Assembly: GCF_002252475.1 (NCBI RefSeq)
Contig: NZ_NNRK01000017.1
Span: forward strand, 372,001-436,000
From: Brucella rhizosphaerae
Lineage (GTDB): Bacteria; Pseudomonadota; Alphaproteobacteria; Rhizobiales; Rhizobiaceae
Reading direction: 5' to 3'
Length of the DNA stretch: 64,000 nt
In this document: piece after piece, positions 15,617 to 25,415 of the stretch
How the letters are laid out: each line of letters starts with the position of its first letter
Numbering within the stretch: the stretch's first letter is position 1
The notes under the pieces: generated by a model
What the model saw: the letters and a program-made list of their open reading frames with translations, nothing else
Databases searched by the model: none
Told to the model about the DNA's origin: nothing
Translations under genes and position numbers: made by a program

Positions 15617-16909
15617 ATGCTGGAAAAGCTGTTCAAATTGCAGGAACATGGCACGTCGGTGAGAACGGAAGTCATCGCTGGTGTGACAACCTTCCTGACC
15701 ATGTCTTATATTATCTTCGTCAATCCTGATATTCTGTCCACAACGGGCATGGATCGCAACGCAGTCTTCGTTGCGACATGTCTTGCGGCAGCATTGGGTT
15801 CGATCGTCATGGCGCTCGTCGCCAATTGGCCGATTGGTATGGCACCGGGCATGGGCTTGAATGCCTTCTTCGCCTTCACGGTTGTCGGCGCTATGGGCTT
15901 TTCATGGCAGCAAGCACTGGGTGCAGTCTTCATTTCCGGCATTATCTTCCTGTTCCTCACGGTAACGGGTATCCGGCGCTGGCTGGTTGAAGGCATTCCG
16001 CATTCCTTGCGAAGCGCTATTGCTGCCGGTATCGGCATGTTCCTGGCCTTGATCGGGCTGAAAAGCGCGGGCGTTGTCGTAGATAATCCTGCGACCCTCG
16101 TAGGTCTAGGTGACCTGCGTGAATCTGGTCCCCTTCTTGCAATCGCAGGCTTCTTCATTATTGCAGCTCTTGATGCGCTCAAGATTCGCGGCGCGATCCT
16201 GATTGGTATCCTTGTTGTAACCATTGCATCGATTTCTCTCGGTATCACCCAGTTTGGCGGCGTGTTCTCCGCTCCTCCGAGCCTTGCACCAACTTTCTTG
16301 CAGCTTGACATCATGGGCGCTTTGCACACTGGCATCCTGCACGTCATTCTGGTTTTTGTTCTGGTTGAAGTGTTTGATGCGACCGGCACACTGATCGGCG
16401 TTGCAAAACGCGGTGGCCTGATCGAACCGGGCAGGCCAAACCGCCTCGGCAAAGCCTTGTTTGCAGACAGCGCCGCAATTCTTGGTGGCTCGTTGCTCGG
16501 CACATCTTCCACGACCGCTTATGTTGAAAGCGCTTCCGGCGTTCAGGCTGGCGGCCGCACAGGTTTGACTGCGCTTGTGGTTGCGCTGCTGTTCCTCGCC
16601 GCACTCTTCATTTCGCCATTGGCGGGCTCTGTGCCTGCTTATGCGACTGCACCAGCTCTGGTTTACGTCGCTTGCTTGATGATGCGCGAGCTTTCCGAAA
16701 TCAAGTGGGACGAAATCACGGAAGCAGCACCAGCAGCTCTTACTGCGCTTTCAATCCCATTCACCTACTCGATTGCAAACGGTCTGGCTTTTGGCTTCAT
16801 CACCTATGTTGTCCTGAAGGCTGTAACCGGCAAGGCTCGTGAGGTGCACCTGGCGACCTGGATCGTGGCGGCACTGTTTGTGATCCGCTTCGCATTCTTC
16901 CCAGAATAA
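15617..16909 (+). CDS. NCS2-family purine permease (AzgA/PbuG type)
   Basis: A 430-residue inner-membrane carrier of the AzgA-like branch, which takes up adenine, guanine or hypoxanthine with protons. Diagnostic stretches are EVIAGVTTFLTMSYIIFVNP, NWPIGMAPGMGLNAFFAF, VEVFDATGTLIGVAKRGG and the highly conserved LLGTSSTTAYVESASGVQAGGRTGLTA region. The ATG at 15617 follows GGAGGGACC; an earlier in-frame start adds 13 unconserved residues. A deaminase gene follows at 17148, separated by a terminator and a repeat. Confidence 0.93.
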   Translation: MLEKLFKLQEHGTSVRTEVIAGVTTFLTMSYIIFVNPDILSTTGMDRNAVFVATCLAAALGSIVMALVANWPIGMAPGMGLNAFFAFTVVGAMGFSWQQALGAVFISGIIFLFLTVTGIRRWLVEGIPHSLRSAIAAGIGMFLALIGLKSAGVVVDNPATLVGLGDLRESGPLLAIAGFFIIAALDALKIRGAILIGILVVTIASISLGITQFGGVFSAPPSLAPTFLQLDIMGALHTGILHVILVFVLVEVFDATGTLIGVAKRGGLIEPGRPNRLGKALFADSAAILGGSLLGTSSTTAYVESASGVQAGGRTGLTALVVALLFLAALFISPLAGSVPAYATAPALVYVACLMMRELSEIKWDEITEAAPAALTALSIPFTYSIANGLAFGFITYVVLKAVTGKAREVHLATWIVAALFVIRFAFFPE

Positions 16910-16914
16910 CAACA

Positions 16915-16944
16915 AACGCCGGGGCAACACCCCGGCGTTTTTCT
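16915..16944 (+). terminator. Rho-independent terminator of the purine permease gene
   Basis: AACGCCGGGG and CCCCGGCGTT form a perfect 10-bp stem around CAACA, followed by TTTTCTTTG. Confidence 0.92.
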
Positions 16945-16956
16945 TTGTGCTTTATC

Positions 16957-17031
16957 TGGTGGTATGATTCCGACATTTGCATCCCTCGGTTAAAGGCGTT
17001 GGACAAATGTCGGTATCAAAAGGACCACTAG
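16957..17031. repeat. Dispersed palindrome, CCGACATTTG type, copy 1
   Basis: GATTCCGACATTTG (16966-16979) faces CAAATGTCGGTATC (17004-17017) with one mismatch and ends in GACCACTAG. A second copy at 62111-62186 has the same arms and the same GACCACTAG end but a different loop. It could belong to the Bru-RS class of palindromic elements of Brucella; I cannot confirm that from memory of the sequence. Confidence 0.8.
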
Positions 17032-17147
17032 CAAGTTTATGGATCTAGTGGATTTTTCGAGTTTGACGTTTGAAACAGCATTTGTGTCGGTCAAGGTTCA
17101 AACCTCAAAGTCAATCCACCAGCCTGCCTTATTTGGGAGTAGAGGGT

Positions 17148-17747
17148 ATGACACCGGACGAAATGAAATTGCTCGAAAAGCTTTTTGATGTCATCGAGCA
17201 GGACATCATTCCTCTGACGGAGCAGGGCGTCGCAGAAGGCAACAAGGTTTTCGGAGCGGCGCTATTGCGCAAGTCTGATTTGTCTCTGGTGCTCGCCGAA
17301 ACCAACAATGAAACCGAAAATCCACTCTGGCACGGTGAAGTGCACACTTTAAAGCGCTTCTATGAAATGCCGGAACAGGGACGTCCTGATACGAAGAACA
17401 TGGTTTTTCTCTCAACGCACGAGCCATGCTCAATGTGTCTGTCAGCGATCACCTGGAGCGGCTTTGATAATTTTTATTACCTCTTCAGCCATGAAGATTC
17501 GCGCGATGCATTTTCAATCCCGCACGATCTGAAAATCCTCAAGGAGGTCTTCACACTGGAACCGGGTGGCTATAATCGCGACAACAGTTTCTGGCACAGC
17601 CATTCAATTCCCAAAATGGTTGCGTCTCTCCCTGAACCGGACCGTGCTCGCCTTGAGAACAGGCTTGAAGCCATTCGCGCCAAATATGATGCAATGTCTG
17701 GCACATACCAGTCATCCAAAGACGGAAACGCAATACCACTGAGCTAA
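17148..17747 (+). CDS. Zinc-dependent cytidine/deoxycytidylate deaminase-family protein
   Basis: A 199-residue cytoplasmic enzyme with both zinc motifs: HGEVHTL (His-x-Glu) and PCSMCLSAITWSGF (Pro-Cys-x-x-Cys). These are the catalytic signatures of the superfamily that includes cytosine, guanine and tRNA-adenosine deaminases. The C-terminal extension beyond the PCxxC helix (FSIPHDLKILKEVF onwards) is longer than in TadA. The exact base is unknown; proximity to a purine permease suggests nucleobase salvage (inference). GGGAGTAGAGGG precedes the ATG at 17148. Confidence 0.85.
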   Translation: MTPDEMKLLEKLFDVIEQDIIPLTEQGVAEGNKVFGAALLRKSDLSLVLAETNNETENPLWHGEVHTLKRFYEMPEQGRPDTKNMVFLSTHEPCSMCLSAITWSGFDNFYYLFSHEDSRDAFSIPHDLKILKEVFTLEPGGYNRDNSFWHSHSIPKMVASLPEPDRARLENRLEAIRAKYDAMSGTYQSSKDGNAIPLS

Positions 17748-17788
17748 AGCGCGTCATATTTATACGGTAAGCACGACATATTTGAATC

Positions 17789-17827
17789 AAAAGGCCGCAT
17801 ATCAGAACTGATAAGCGGCCTTTTTTT
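17789..17827. terminator. Bidirectional terminator
   Basis: AAAAGGCCGC and GCGGCCTTTT pair, with an inner ATCAG/CTGAT stem and T- and A-tracts on the two sides. It separates the convergent deaminase and FAH-family genes. Confidence 0.88.
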
Positions 17828-17832
17828 CATTC

Positions 17833-17872
17833 AGAGCGCGTTGCGATCTGATTGATACAGATCAGCGCTCTA
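17833..17872. repeat. Dispersed palindrome (AGAGCGCGTT...AGCGCTCT type)
   Basis: AGAGCGC pairs with GCGCTCT, and inner GATCTG with CAGATC. A degenerate copy lies at 40648-40680. The right end overlaps the stop codon of the minus-strand FAH-family gene (17870-17872). The pattern is common between rhizobiales genes. Confidence 0.65.
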
Positions 17873-19039
17873 AACCTTGTCGAGCAAATTGCGCTTCTGA
17901 AGGTTATGGATCAGCGCACGAATACCAAAGGTCCATTCAGCGCAATTATCGGTCCGATCCACCCAGTTGACCAGACGCCCAAGCTTTGGCGTGGAAATTT
18001 CCACCTGATCACCAATTTCATGGGTAAAGCCCTGGCCAGCACCGCGACGGTCTTTGACGGGGGCAAACATGGTTCCGAGGAACAAAACAGCGCCATCTGG
18101 ATATTGATGATTGCGATTCATCATCTGTCCGGCGAGATTTTCTGGATCACGGCTGATTGCTTCCATCGGGCTTTCGCCGGTCATTTCAAAGCCATCTGTG
18201 CCAGTTACTTTCAGCGAAAGCTTGAGCTTGCGCAAAACGTCCATGGTGAAGTCGCCGTCAAACAGACGGATGAATGGACCAATAGCGCAAGATGCATTGT
18301 TGTCTTTGGCTTTGCCCAACAGCAGTGCAGATCGTCCTTCCACATCGCGCAGATTGACATCGTTTCCAAGCGTCGCGCCCACGATACGACCATCCGAAGC
18401 AACAGCCAGAACGACTTCAGGTTCAGGGTTGTTCCACTGCGAAATTGGCAGAATGCCGACAGTTGCACCGCAGCCCACAGCCGACATTGGCTGCGACTTC
18501 GTGAAAATTTCGGCGTCTGGCCCGATACCCACTTCCAGATATTGTGACCAAAGGCCCATTTCCTGAAGCAGTGCCTTTACCTGTGCTGCCTTTTCTGAAC
18601 CAGCAGCAACGCCGCGCAGGCTGTCACCGATTACAGGTGCCAACCGGTCGCGAACCTCGCGAGCACGGCTTGGATCGCCTTTGGCCTGCTCCTCAATGAC
18701 GCGTTCAAGCATACTGTCGGCAAAGGTTACGCCTGCTGCTTTAATTGACTGCAGGTCGACCGGTGCTAGCAATTCGCCCTTTTCACCCGACAGATAGTCG
18801 TCAAGCGCTCCAAGGTCGGCAAAACGAGTTACGTCCTTCAGCTCGCCTACCAAGTCTTTGCGTTCAAGCAGGCCCGATACAGTTGCAGAGAGACTGGAAA
18901 GATCATGAACGCGGCCGTTCGCGATCAATACGGGGCAGGGCCCATCTTCAGCCTTAGACCACACCCGTCCGATAAGCACCGCCGAAGCACTATCTTCTGG
19001 CAGGATGGTGGACGAGTTCAGAGTATGCTTGTCTTGCAC
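17870..19039 (-). CDS. Fumarylacetoacetate-hydrolase-family protein, possibly a sugar-acid dehydratase
   Basis: A 389-residue protein of the FAH superfamily, in the long branch that contains 2-keto-3-deoxy-sugar-acid dehydratases and hydrolases. The core metal-binding region lies around SQWNNPEPEVVLAVASDGRIVGATLGNDVN (Glu-x-Glu) with the helical region LLGKAKDNNASCAIGPF. The closing GDQVEISTPKLGRLVNWV is typical. GTG at 19039 was chosen because GGGAGGA stands 7 bases upstream. It is divergent to a GntR regulator and a gluconokinase, which supports a sugar-acid pathway (inference); the substrate is not certain. Confidence 0.82.
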   Translation of the reverse strand: MQDKHTLNSSTILPEDSASAVLIGRVWSKAEDGPCPVLIANGRVHDLSSLSATVSGLLERKDLVGELKDVTRFADLGALDDYLSGEKGELLAPVDLQSIKAAGVTFADSMLERVIEEQAKGDPSRAREVRDRLAPVIGDSLRGVAAGSEKAAQVKALLQEMGLWSQYLEVGIGPDAEIFTKSQPMSAVGCGATVGILPISQWNNPEPEVVLAVASDGRIVGATLGNDVNLRDVEGRSALLLGKAKDNNASCAIGPFIRLFDGDFTMDVLRKLKLSLKVTGTDGFEMTGESPMEAISRDPENLAGQMMNRNHQYPDGAVLFLGTMFAPVKDRRGAGQGFTHEIGDQVEISTPKLGRLVNWVDRTDNCAEWTFGIRALIHNLQKRNLLDKV

Positions 19040-19196
19040 GGATATTCCTCCCGGTTCGTTCAGTTCAAAATGTGAATGATTGGATTTGCAGCGCAGGGGT
19101 GTCACGACGCTTAAATCGAATGCTGGCCGTGTCGGGCCAAGCTGAAAGCATCACAATCAAACTCCTCCAAAATTGTATTGTTGGGTTGTCTGATAA

Positions 19197-19209
19197 CTTG
19201 ATATGCAAG
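19197..19209. promoter_or_regulatory. Candidate GntR/FCD operator
   Basis: CTTGATATGCAAG has CTTG/CAAG arms around five bases and lies between the divergent FAH-family and GntR genes. Similar words (TTGATATACAAG at 61919) stand upstream of the second FCD-type GntR gene in this window. Confidence 0.4.
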
Positions 19210-19419
19210 GGTTGAAAACTCTTTTATGCAGCGAATGACATAATTGAAATGAAATAGGATATTTGATTGATTTTGGCACCTGAATCGCAACCGATAATCA
19301 GCGCTTAGGCATCTTATTCATCCAGATGCGATCATGAGCCGGGGACACCAGCTTTCGCTTGACTTGGGTCAGAACTGGCGACAAATCAGTGTTAGAGAGT
19401 ATATAGGGAGGAGCAAGCC

Positions 19420-20127
19420 GTGTTCGGTGAAATCAGACGCAACGAGCAGCTGCCCGCCCGCATCGCTTCGGAGATTGTGCGCCAGATAACTGAAGGTAGA
19501 TTTCCACCTGGGCATAAATTACCCACTGAACACAATCTCGCGGAGAGCTTTGGTGTCAGCCGTTCTGTTATCCGCGAGGCAATTGCACAGTTGCGCAATG
19601 AAGGCTTAATCGAAACCCGGCAGGGCGTCGGGGCTTTTGTTACCGAACCAGATCGTCGTCATGCTATCCGCATTGAGCCCGAAACACTTGCCGACAGAAA
19701 TCATTTTCAAAGTCTGTTCCAATTACGCATGGCCCTTGAAATTGAAGCAGCAGGCCTGGCCGCTGTGCATCATACGGCTGAGGACATACGCAAAATCGAT
19801 GGCGCTCTGGCTGAGATGACTGGGTCTGAAAAATGGACGGACGAGGGGATTTCTGCCGATCTGACATTTCATCGCGTACTCGCAGCTGCAACACATAATG
19901 AATATTTTCCGCTCGTACTCGGCTTCATCGCCGAGCGCATAAGTCAGGCAATTCGAGCGGCACGGGCACGCGCTGTGCTTGAAGAGATCGTAGAAATCAC
20001 CATTGCTGAACACATGGCAATCCGAGATGCCATTGCGCTGCGTGATCCTTTGAAAGCGCGCGAAGTCATGCGGCACCACATTGTTAGTGCGGCAAGCCGC
20101 GTTAATCTCCATCTCGAAACATTTTGA
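19420..20127 (+). CDS. GntR-family (FadR/FCD) transcriptional regulator
   Basis: A 235-residue repressor. The winged helix covers about residues 10-75 (QLPARIASEIVRQITEGRFPPG, HNLAESFGVSRSVIREAIAQL, GVGAFVT). The FCD ligand domain follows (about 90-230), with the Asp/His metal-binding pattern including LTFHRVLAAATHNEYFP. GTG at 19420 lies after GGGAGGAGC. The next gene is gluconokinase, five bases downstream, so it probably regulates gluconate or related sugar-acid use. Confidence 0.92.
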   Translation: MFGEIRRNEQLPARIASEIVRQITEGRFPPGHKLPTEHNLAESFGVSRSVIREAIAQLRNEGLIETRQGVGAFVTEPDRRHAIRIEPETLADRNHFQSLFQLRMALEIEAAGLAAVHHTAEDIRKIDGALAEMTGSEKWTDEGISADLTFHRVLAAATHNEYFPLVLGFIAERISQAIRAARARAVLEEIVEITIAEHMAIRDAIALRDPLKAREVMRHHIVSAASRVNLHLETF

Positions 20128-20132
20128 GGAAA

Positions 20133-20651
20133 ATGAACTTGCACATCATCGTAATGGGTGTTTCCGGCTCCGGAAAGTCGACGGTTGGAGAGAAATTGGC
20201 CGCAGCGCTTAATCTGCCTTTTCTTGAGGGCGACAGTCTGCATCCAAAGACCAATGTCGATAAGATGGCTTCCGGAATCCCTTTGCAGGATGAGGATCGC
20301 TGGCCGTGGCTGGATACAATTGGCGAACAACTTACAGCAGCGGAAAGCGGCATCATTGTCTCTTGTTCATCACTGAAAAAGAGCTATCGCGACCGTTTGC
20401 GCAATGCATCAGGTGGCCGATTACTATTCGTTTTTCTCGATGGAAGTTTCGATGTGTTGTACGAACACATGGGCCACCGCACCGGCCATTTTATGCCAGT
20501 GACAATGCTTGAAAGTCAGCTTGCAACCTTGGAAAGCCCTGTCGGGGAGCCTTTTGTATTCCACGCCGATGTTGCTGATCCAATTGAGAAAATTGTAACC
20601 GAAAGCCTTGACTGGATCCAGTCGACCGTGGAGGCAGATAATCTACTTTAA
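20133..20651 (+). CDS. gntK: Gluconokinase, thermoresistant (GntK type)
   Basis: A 172-residue P-loop kinase that phosphorylates D-gluconate to 6-phosphogluconate. Walker A is GVSGSGKST (9-17). Family motifs are FLEGDSLHPKTNVDKMASGIPL, DEDRWPWL, VSCSSLKKSYRD, and HFMPVTMLESQLATLESP. It is coupled to the upstream GntR gene. The end overlaps the convergent SLC13-like gene by 9 bases. TTG at 20124 is an alternative start. Confidence 0.95.
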   Translation: MNLHIIVMGVSGSGKSTVGEKLAAALNLPFLEGDSLHPKTNVDKMASGIPLQDEDRWPWLDTIGEQLTAAESGIIVSCSSLKKSYRDRLRNASGGRLLFVFLDGSFDVLYEHMGHRTGHFMPVTMLESQLATLESPVGEPFVFHADVADPIEKIVTESLDWIQSTVEADNLL

Positions 20652-22415
20652 CGGCCAGAAGAACATGAGTGTCGGTATTGTTACGAGCGCGATGATGATT
20701 GAAAGCGGTAGGCCCAGGCGTGGATAATCGCTGAACCTATAGCCGCCCGGTCCCATCACCAGCGTATTGCACTGATGACCAATAGGCGTGAGAAAATCAC
20801 AACCGGCGCCAATCGCAACAGCCATTAGAAACGCTTCAGGTCTGAACCCCAGGCCCGATGCAAAGCTTGTTGCAATCGGAGCCATCACCAGCACAGTTGC
20901 GGCATTGTTGAGGAACGGCGTCACCATCATTGCAGTGACCAGAATGAGGGCGAGCGCTCCCGCCGGCGGCAATTGATGGCCGATGCTGGATAACCATTGT
21001 GCAATAAGCTCTGTGCCGCCTGTGGTGCGCAATGCATCCGAAACAGGAATGAGGGCAGCAAGCATCACAAGGATAGGCCCGTCAATTTCGTCATAGACCT
21101 CATTAATGGGGATGACTTTAAAGAGCAGCATGGCTACTGCCGCCGCAAAGAAGGCAACGGCCACGGGTACAATGCTCAGCGCTGTTGCTCCAATTGCCGC
21201 AATCAGAATTGCCAGGGGGATCAAGCCGCGTCTCACGCTACCAAGCATAAGTTTGCGTCTTGCGAGAGGCAACAGTTCAAATTCTGACAGATAAGCCGAC
21301 AGCGCGGCCTGTCTTCCTTGCAGTACGATCACATCGCCAAAACCAAGTATCACTTCGCTTAGGCGCTCCGTGATGCGTTCGCCGGGGCGACTGACCGCAA
21401 GCAAATTGACCTCATAGCGCGAATAGAGATCAAGTCGCTGAGCCGTAAGTCCGACGAGGCGGGAGTTTTTGCCAATCACAGCTTCCACGACCTCAATATC
21501 TGTCGAGCCACTTGTGTCGGAAGGATTGCGGTTTTCGCTTAAAGTTAGTTTGCCTGAATTAACGACGAGGTCGAGTGCCTTCGGATCGCCTTCGAGCAAA
21601 ACCACGTCACCTTCAACAAGAACGGTATCGGGGAGAGGTGTCATCCGTTGCTTCTTACGAATGATTGCTGTCACCATGGCCTCACCTTCGGCGGGCTTGA
21701 TCAGATCGGTGATGCGTTTACCGACCATAGATGAGTTTTTCAGAACGCGTGCTTCAGAGGCATAATTCTTGATCTTGATTGCTTCATCGAGTGATACGCT
21801 TTCGCGGGTGCGCTGGGGCACAAGCCAGTAGAAGGTGACAAGATAAATGAGCCCTACCACCGCCAGTACAGCGCCAACCGGCGTGAAGTCGAACATGGTG
21901 AAAGGCTGACCAACCATTTCGCCGCGAATGCGCGAAACCACGATATTGGGCGAAGTGCCAACCTGTGTCATCAAGCCACCCAAAAGCGCACCGAATGCCA
22001 TCGGCATCAGGAATGTTGATGGGGAAACATTGGAACGGCGGGCAAACTGAAAAGCGACCGGGATCATTATCGCCAGTGCCCCAACGTTTTTCACGAATGC
22101 GGATAATACCGTGACAATCGCGACAAGAACGGCGAGTTGCAAACGCACACTGTTCATCTCAGGAAGGAACCGCTGCACAGCCTCCTGCATCAGACCGGAA
22201 CGTGCAACGCCCGCACTAACAATAAGTGCGCTGCCAACGATAATCACGATATCGTCGCTGAAACCGGTAAAAGCCCGATCAAATGGCACAACCCCGACGC
22301 CGACAGCCAGCAGCAGAGAGCAAAGCGCCACAATATCGTAACGAAACTTACCCCAGATAAATGCTCCCATCATGAGAATAATCACGGCGAAAGACAGTAT
22401 CTGCTGATGGGTCAT
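20643..22415 (-). CDS. SLC13-family anion transporter with two TrkA_C domains
   Basis: A 590-residue inner-membrane carrier. The N-terminal half has about five hydrophobic segments. Two cytoplasmic TrkA_C domains follow (about residues 210-300 and 310-390: VLKNSSMVGKRITDLI..., AVIGKNSRLVGLTAQRL...). The second membrane half carries TPFLNNAATVLVMAPIA and TPIGHQCNTLVMGPGGY, the typical SLC13 hairpin motifs. Members move sulfate, dicarboxylates or other anions; TrkA_C domains often sense nucleotides. The substrate is unknown. It is convergent with gluconokinase. Confidence 0.9.
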   Translation of the reverse strand: MTHQQILSFAVIILMMGAFIWGKFRYDIVALCSLLLAVGVGVVPFDRAFTGFSDDIVIIVGSALIVSAGVARSGLMQEAVQRFLPEMNSVRLQLAVLVAIVTVLSAFVKNVGALAIMIPVAFQFARRSNVSPSTFLMPMAFGALLGGLMTQVGTSPNIVVSRIRGEMVGQPFTMFDFTPVGAVLAVVGLIYLVTFYWLVPQRTRESVSLDEAIKIKNYASEARVLKNSSMVGKRITDLIKPAEGEAMVTAIIRKKQRMTPLPDTVLVEGDVVLLEGDPKALDLVVNSGKLTLSENRNPSDTSGSTDIEVVEAVIGKNSRLVGLTAQRLDLYSRYEVNLLAVSRPGERITERLSEVILGFGDVIVLQGRQAALSAYLSEFELLPLARRKLMLGSVRRGLIPLAILIAAIGATALSIVPVAVAFFAAAVAMLLFKVIPINEVYDEIDGPILVMLAALIPVSDALRTTGGTELIAQWLSSIGHQLPPAGALALILVTAMMVTPFLNNAATVLVMAPIATSFASGLGFRPEAFLMAVAIGAGCDFLTPIGHQCNTLVMGPGGYRFSDYPRLGLPLSIIIALVTIPTLMFFWPLK

Positions 22416-22508
22416 CGAATGCGCATTCCTCGAGGAGAGAAAAATATTCTATTTGATGTAGCGCATAACAAAGAAAACGAAAATGAACAAATCAAGTGAA
22501 CTCTTATG

Positions 22509-22540
22509 TATCGGGCGCTCAAAATCCTGAACGCCCGATA
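22509..22540. other. Hairpin at the end of the ugp operon
   Basis: TATCGGGCG (22509-22517) pairs with CGCCCGATA (22532-22540). It stands seven bases beyond the ugpC stop. No T-run follows on the minus strand, so termination may be rho-assisted. Confidence 0.55.
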
Positions 22541-22546
22541 ATGAAA

Positions 22547-23602
22547 TTAGTTGCCTGCGCGACGTCCGTCGGCACCAAAAATATGAATATCTTTGGCCGG
22601 GGCACCTATCTTGACAACCTCATCAACTGAGTGTGCCGAACGGCCCTGAACACGGAAGATCAGCGGCTTGCCATCTGTGAGCGAGCTATGGATATAACTT
22701 TCTGCCCCAACAAGCTCAATTGCCTCAATACGAACTTCTGCATTGAAACCATCTGCTTCAGGTTCGCCATTCTCAATGATGCGAATATCTTCGGGGCGCA
22801 CGCCGAAGGTATATTGGGTGGAAGGCAGCACAACAGCTTTGCCAGGCTGCCAGACATTCTTCTCGTCGCTTTCGAGCAGGTTCATGGAAGGCGAACCAAT
22901 GAAAGTCGCGACAAAAGTTGAAGCAGGCTTTTCATAGAGTTCGATTGGTGTGCCAACCTGTTCAATATTGCCGCCGTTGAGCACGACGAGACGATCTGCC
23001 ATGGTCATGGCTTCCATCTGGTCATGCGTCACATAAACACTGGTTGTGCCGAGCGAACGCTGAAGGCGCTTGATTTCGACGCGCATCTGCACGCGGAGCT
23101 TGGCGTCAAGGTTCGACAAGGGTTCATCGAAAAGGAATGCGGCCGGTTCGCGCACGATTGCACGGCCCATTGCGACACGCTGGCGCTGACCACCCGAAAG
23201 CTGACGTGGCTTACGATCGAGGAACTGTTCGATCTCCAGAGCTTTCGCAGCCTTCCCGATACGACGCTCGATTTCGTCCTTCGGTGTTTTTCGGTTTTTA
23301 AGGCCATAAGCGAGGTTGTCGCGCACAGACATATGCGGATAAAGCGCGTAGTTCTGAAACACCATCGCAATATCACGTTCAGCTGGCTCTACATCATTGA
23401 CGACGCGATCACCAATGGTGATCGTGCCGGAACTGATGCCTTCCAGTCCGGCAATCATGCGCAGAAGCGTTGACTTTCCACAACCCGAAGGACCAACGAG
23501 GACGACGAACTCACCGTCTTCAATCTCCAGCGAAACGCCTTTGATGACTTCAATACCGCCGCCATAGCTCTTGCGGACATTATCAAGAATGATCTTGCTC
23601 AT
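22547..23602 (-). CDS. ugpC: sn-glycerol-3-phosphate ABC transporter ATP-binding protein UgpC
   Basis: A 351-residue ATPase of the MalK/UgpC class. Walker A is GPSGCGKST, the Q-loop [12 protein letters not shown], the signature LSGGQRQR and Walker [19 protein letters not shown]-terminal TOBE domain follows ([10 protein letters not shown] to the end). It is the last gene of ugpBAEC; its start overlaps the ugpE stop by one base (TAATG). It powers uptake of glycerol-3-phosphate and glycerophosphodiesters as a phosphate source. Confidence 0.95.
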   Translation of the reverse strand: MSKIILDNVRKSYGGGIEVIKGVSLEIEDGEFVVLVGPSGCGKSTLLRMIAGLEGISSGTITIGDRVVNDVEPAERDIAMVFQNYALYPHMSVRDNLAYGLKNRKTPKDEIERRIGKAAKALEIEQFLDRKPRQLSGGQRQRVAMGRAIVREPAAFLFDEPLSNLDAKLRVQMRVEIKRLQRSLGTTSVYVTHDQMEAMTMADRLVVLNGGNIEQVGTPIELYEKPASTFVATFIGSPSMNLLESDEKNVWQPGKAVVLPSTQYTFGVRPEDIRIIENGEPEADGFNAEVRIEAIELVGAESYIHSSLTDGKPLIFRVQGRSAHSVDEVVKIGAPAKDIHIFGADGRRAGN

Positions 23603-24465
23603 TATTTTTCCGTTTCAACGAGACCTTTGACGAACCAGCGCTGCATCAGTACCACCACAAGGATCGGCGGTATGATAGCCAGAATGGCCGTAACCATGAC
23701 GTAATTCCACGGTGTGGAAGCATCGGCGAAATCCACCATACGGCGCAGGCCGATGATGATGGTGTTCATTTTCGCGTCATTGGTGACGAGCAGCGGCCAC
23801 AGATACTGGGTCCAGCCATAAATGAAGAGAATGACGAAGAGGGCAGCGATGTTCGTCTTCGACAGTGGCAGCAGAATGTCGCGCATGAAGCGAAACGGTC
23901 CTGCATTGTCAATGCGTGCAGCCTCCACCAGTTCACCCGGAATGGTGAGGAAGAACTGCCGGAAGAGGAAGGTTGCTGTCGCCGATGCCATGAGTGGTAA
24001 TGTCAGGCCGGCGTAAGTGTCGATCATGCCAAGGTCTACGATGACCTTATAAGTAGGCAGAATACGTACTTCGACGGGCAGCATCAGAGTGACAAAGATC
24101 ATCCAGAAGAAGAACATGCGGAACGGAAAGCGAAAGAATACAATCGCAAATGCCGACATGAAAGAGATGATGATCTTGCCGACCGCGATCAGCATAGCCA
24201 CCACGAACGAATTCCACAGAAGCCGCTCAAGGCTGACGCCAACGACACGCTCAACACCACCGAAAATGGCGTCGCCATAGTTCTCCATCATGTGCCCGCC
24301 CGGCACAAGCTGGATTGGCGGGCGAATAATATCGCCTGAAGTCAGTGTCGAAGCGACAAAGGTGTAATAGATCGGAAAGGCTACCACGATGATCCCGATG
24401 ATCAGGATCAGATGGCCTAACAGATTTGAGACTGGGCGTTTTTCAATCATAGTCGCCTCACTCAC
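23602..24465 (-). CDS. ugpE: sn-glycerol-3-phosphate ABC transporter permease UgpE
   Basis: A 287-residue MalG-like permease with six membrane segments and the EAA loop [23 protein letters not shown] that contacts UgpC. The segment [29 protein letters not shown] is typical of UgpE. It overlaps ugpA by four bases (ATGA) and ugpC by one base. Confidence 0.95.
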   Translation of the reverse strand: MSEATMIEKRPVSNLLGHLILIIGIIVVAFPIYYTFVASTLTSGDIIRPPIQLVPGGHMMENYGDAIFGGVERVVGVSLERLLWNSFVVAMLIAVGKIIISFMSAFAIVFFRFPFRMFFFWMIFVTLMLPVEVRILPTYKVIVDLGMIDTYAGLTLPLMASATATFLFRQFFLTIPGELVEAARIDNAGPFRFMRDILLPLSKTNIAALFVILFIYGWTQYLWPLLVTNDAKMNTIIIGLRRMVDFADASTPWNYVMVTAILAIIPPILVVVLMQRWFVKGLVETEK

Positions 24466-25343
24466 GAATAATGCACGCGCTTCTCAATGAAGCGGAACTG
24501 AAATGCGGTCAGGGCGATTACGATAATCATCAGAATAACCGACTGCGCCGATGAGGAGCCGAGGTTAAGATTGACGAAGCCGTCGTTATAAACCTTGTAG
24601 ACCAGGGTTTCAGTAGCTTTGGCTGGGCCACCACCAGTGACGGCATGAATGATGCCGAATGTGTCGAAGAACGCGTAAACCGTGTTGACCACCAACAGGA
24701 AGAACGTCGTTGGCGCCAATAGCGGGAAAACAATCGACCAGAACCGTCGCGCGCCGCGTGCGCCATCAATAGCTGCTGCTTCGATAAGCGATTTTGGAAT
24801 TGCCTGAAGACCTGCAACAAAGAACAGGAAATTGTAGGAAATCTGTTTCCATGCTGCCGCCCCCACGATCATGGCCATCGCCTGATTGCCATTCAGCAGT
24901 GGATCCCATGCAATGCCGTTGTTACGCAGGATATAAGCAAGCGTGCCCATTGCAGGATTGAACATGAAAAGCCATAGCATGCCCGCGACTGCCGGTGCCA
25001 CTGCATAGGGCCAGATCAGCAAAGTACGATAGAAGGTCTTACCGCGAATGACACGGTCTGCAGCCGTTGCAAGCAACAATGCTGCGCCCATAGCTACAAA
25101 TGCGGTCAGAAGATTGAAGACAATCGTTACCTTGAAGGAATGCAGATAATTGGGATCAGCCAGCACCGTGGTGAAATTGGCTAACCCAACGAATGTGGAC
25201 TTCAATCCGAATGCGTCTTCACGCATGAAGGACTGATAAATTGCCTGACTTGCTGGCCAGAAGAAGAAGATCGCCGTCAAAATGATCTGCGGGGCCAGCA
25301 GAAAGTAGGGTAAAATCTTGTTTGGAAACGTGACATTCTGCAC
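24462..25343 (-). CDS. ugpA: sn-glycerol-3-phosphate ABC transporter permease UgpA
   Basis: A 293-residue MalF-like permease with six membrane segments, opening [19 protein letters not shown] and an EAA loop [22 protein letters not shown]. The GTG at 25343 was chosen because AAGGAAA stands 6 bases upstream and the resulting N-terminus matches other UgpA proteins; an in-frame GTG at 25376 would add 11 residues. It pairs with UgpE. Confidence 0.93.
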   Translation of the reverse strand: MQNVTFPNKILPYFLLAPQIILTAIFFFWPASQAIYQSFMREDAFGLKSTFVGLANFTTVLADPNYLHSFKVTIVFNLLTAFVAMGAALLLATAADRVIRGKTFYRTLLIWPYAVAPAVAGMLWLFMFNPAMGTLAYILRNNGIAWDPLLNGNQAMAMIVGAAAWKQISYNFLFFVAGLQAIPKSLIEAAAIDGARGARRFWSIVFPLLAPTTFFLLVVNTVYAFFDTFGIIHAVTGGGPAKATETLVYKVYNDGFVNLNLGSSSAQSVILMIIVIALTAFQFRFIEKRVHYS

Positions 25344-25415
25344 GGGAAGTTTCCTTGCGGATAGCAATGCCGCCACACCCTTTCAAGGGCAGGCGGCACG
25401 CTCTAATTCATCAGA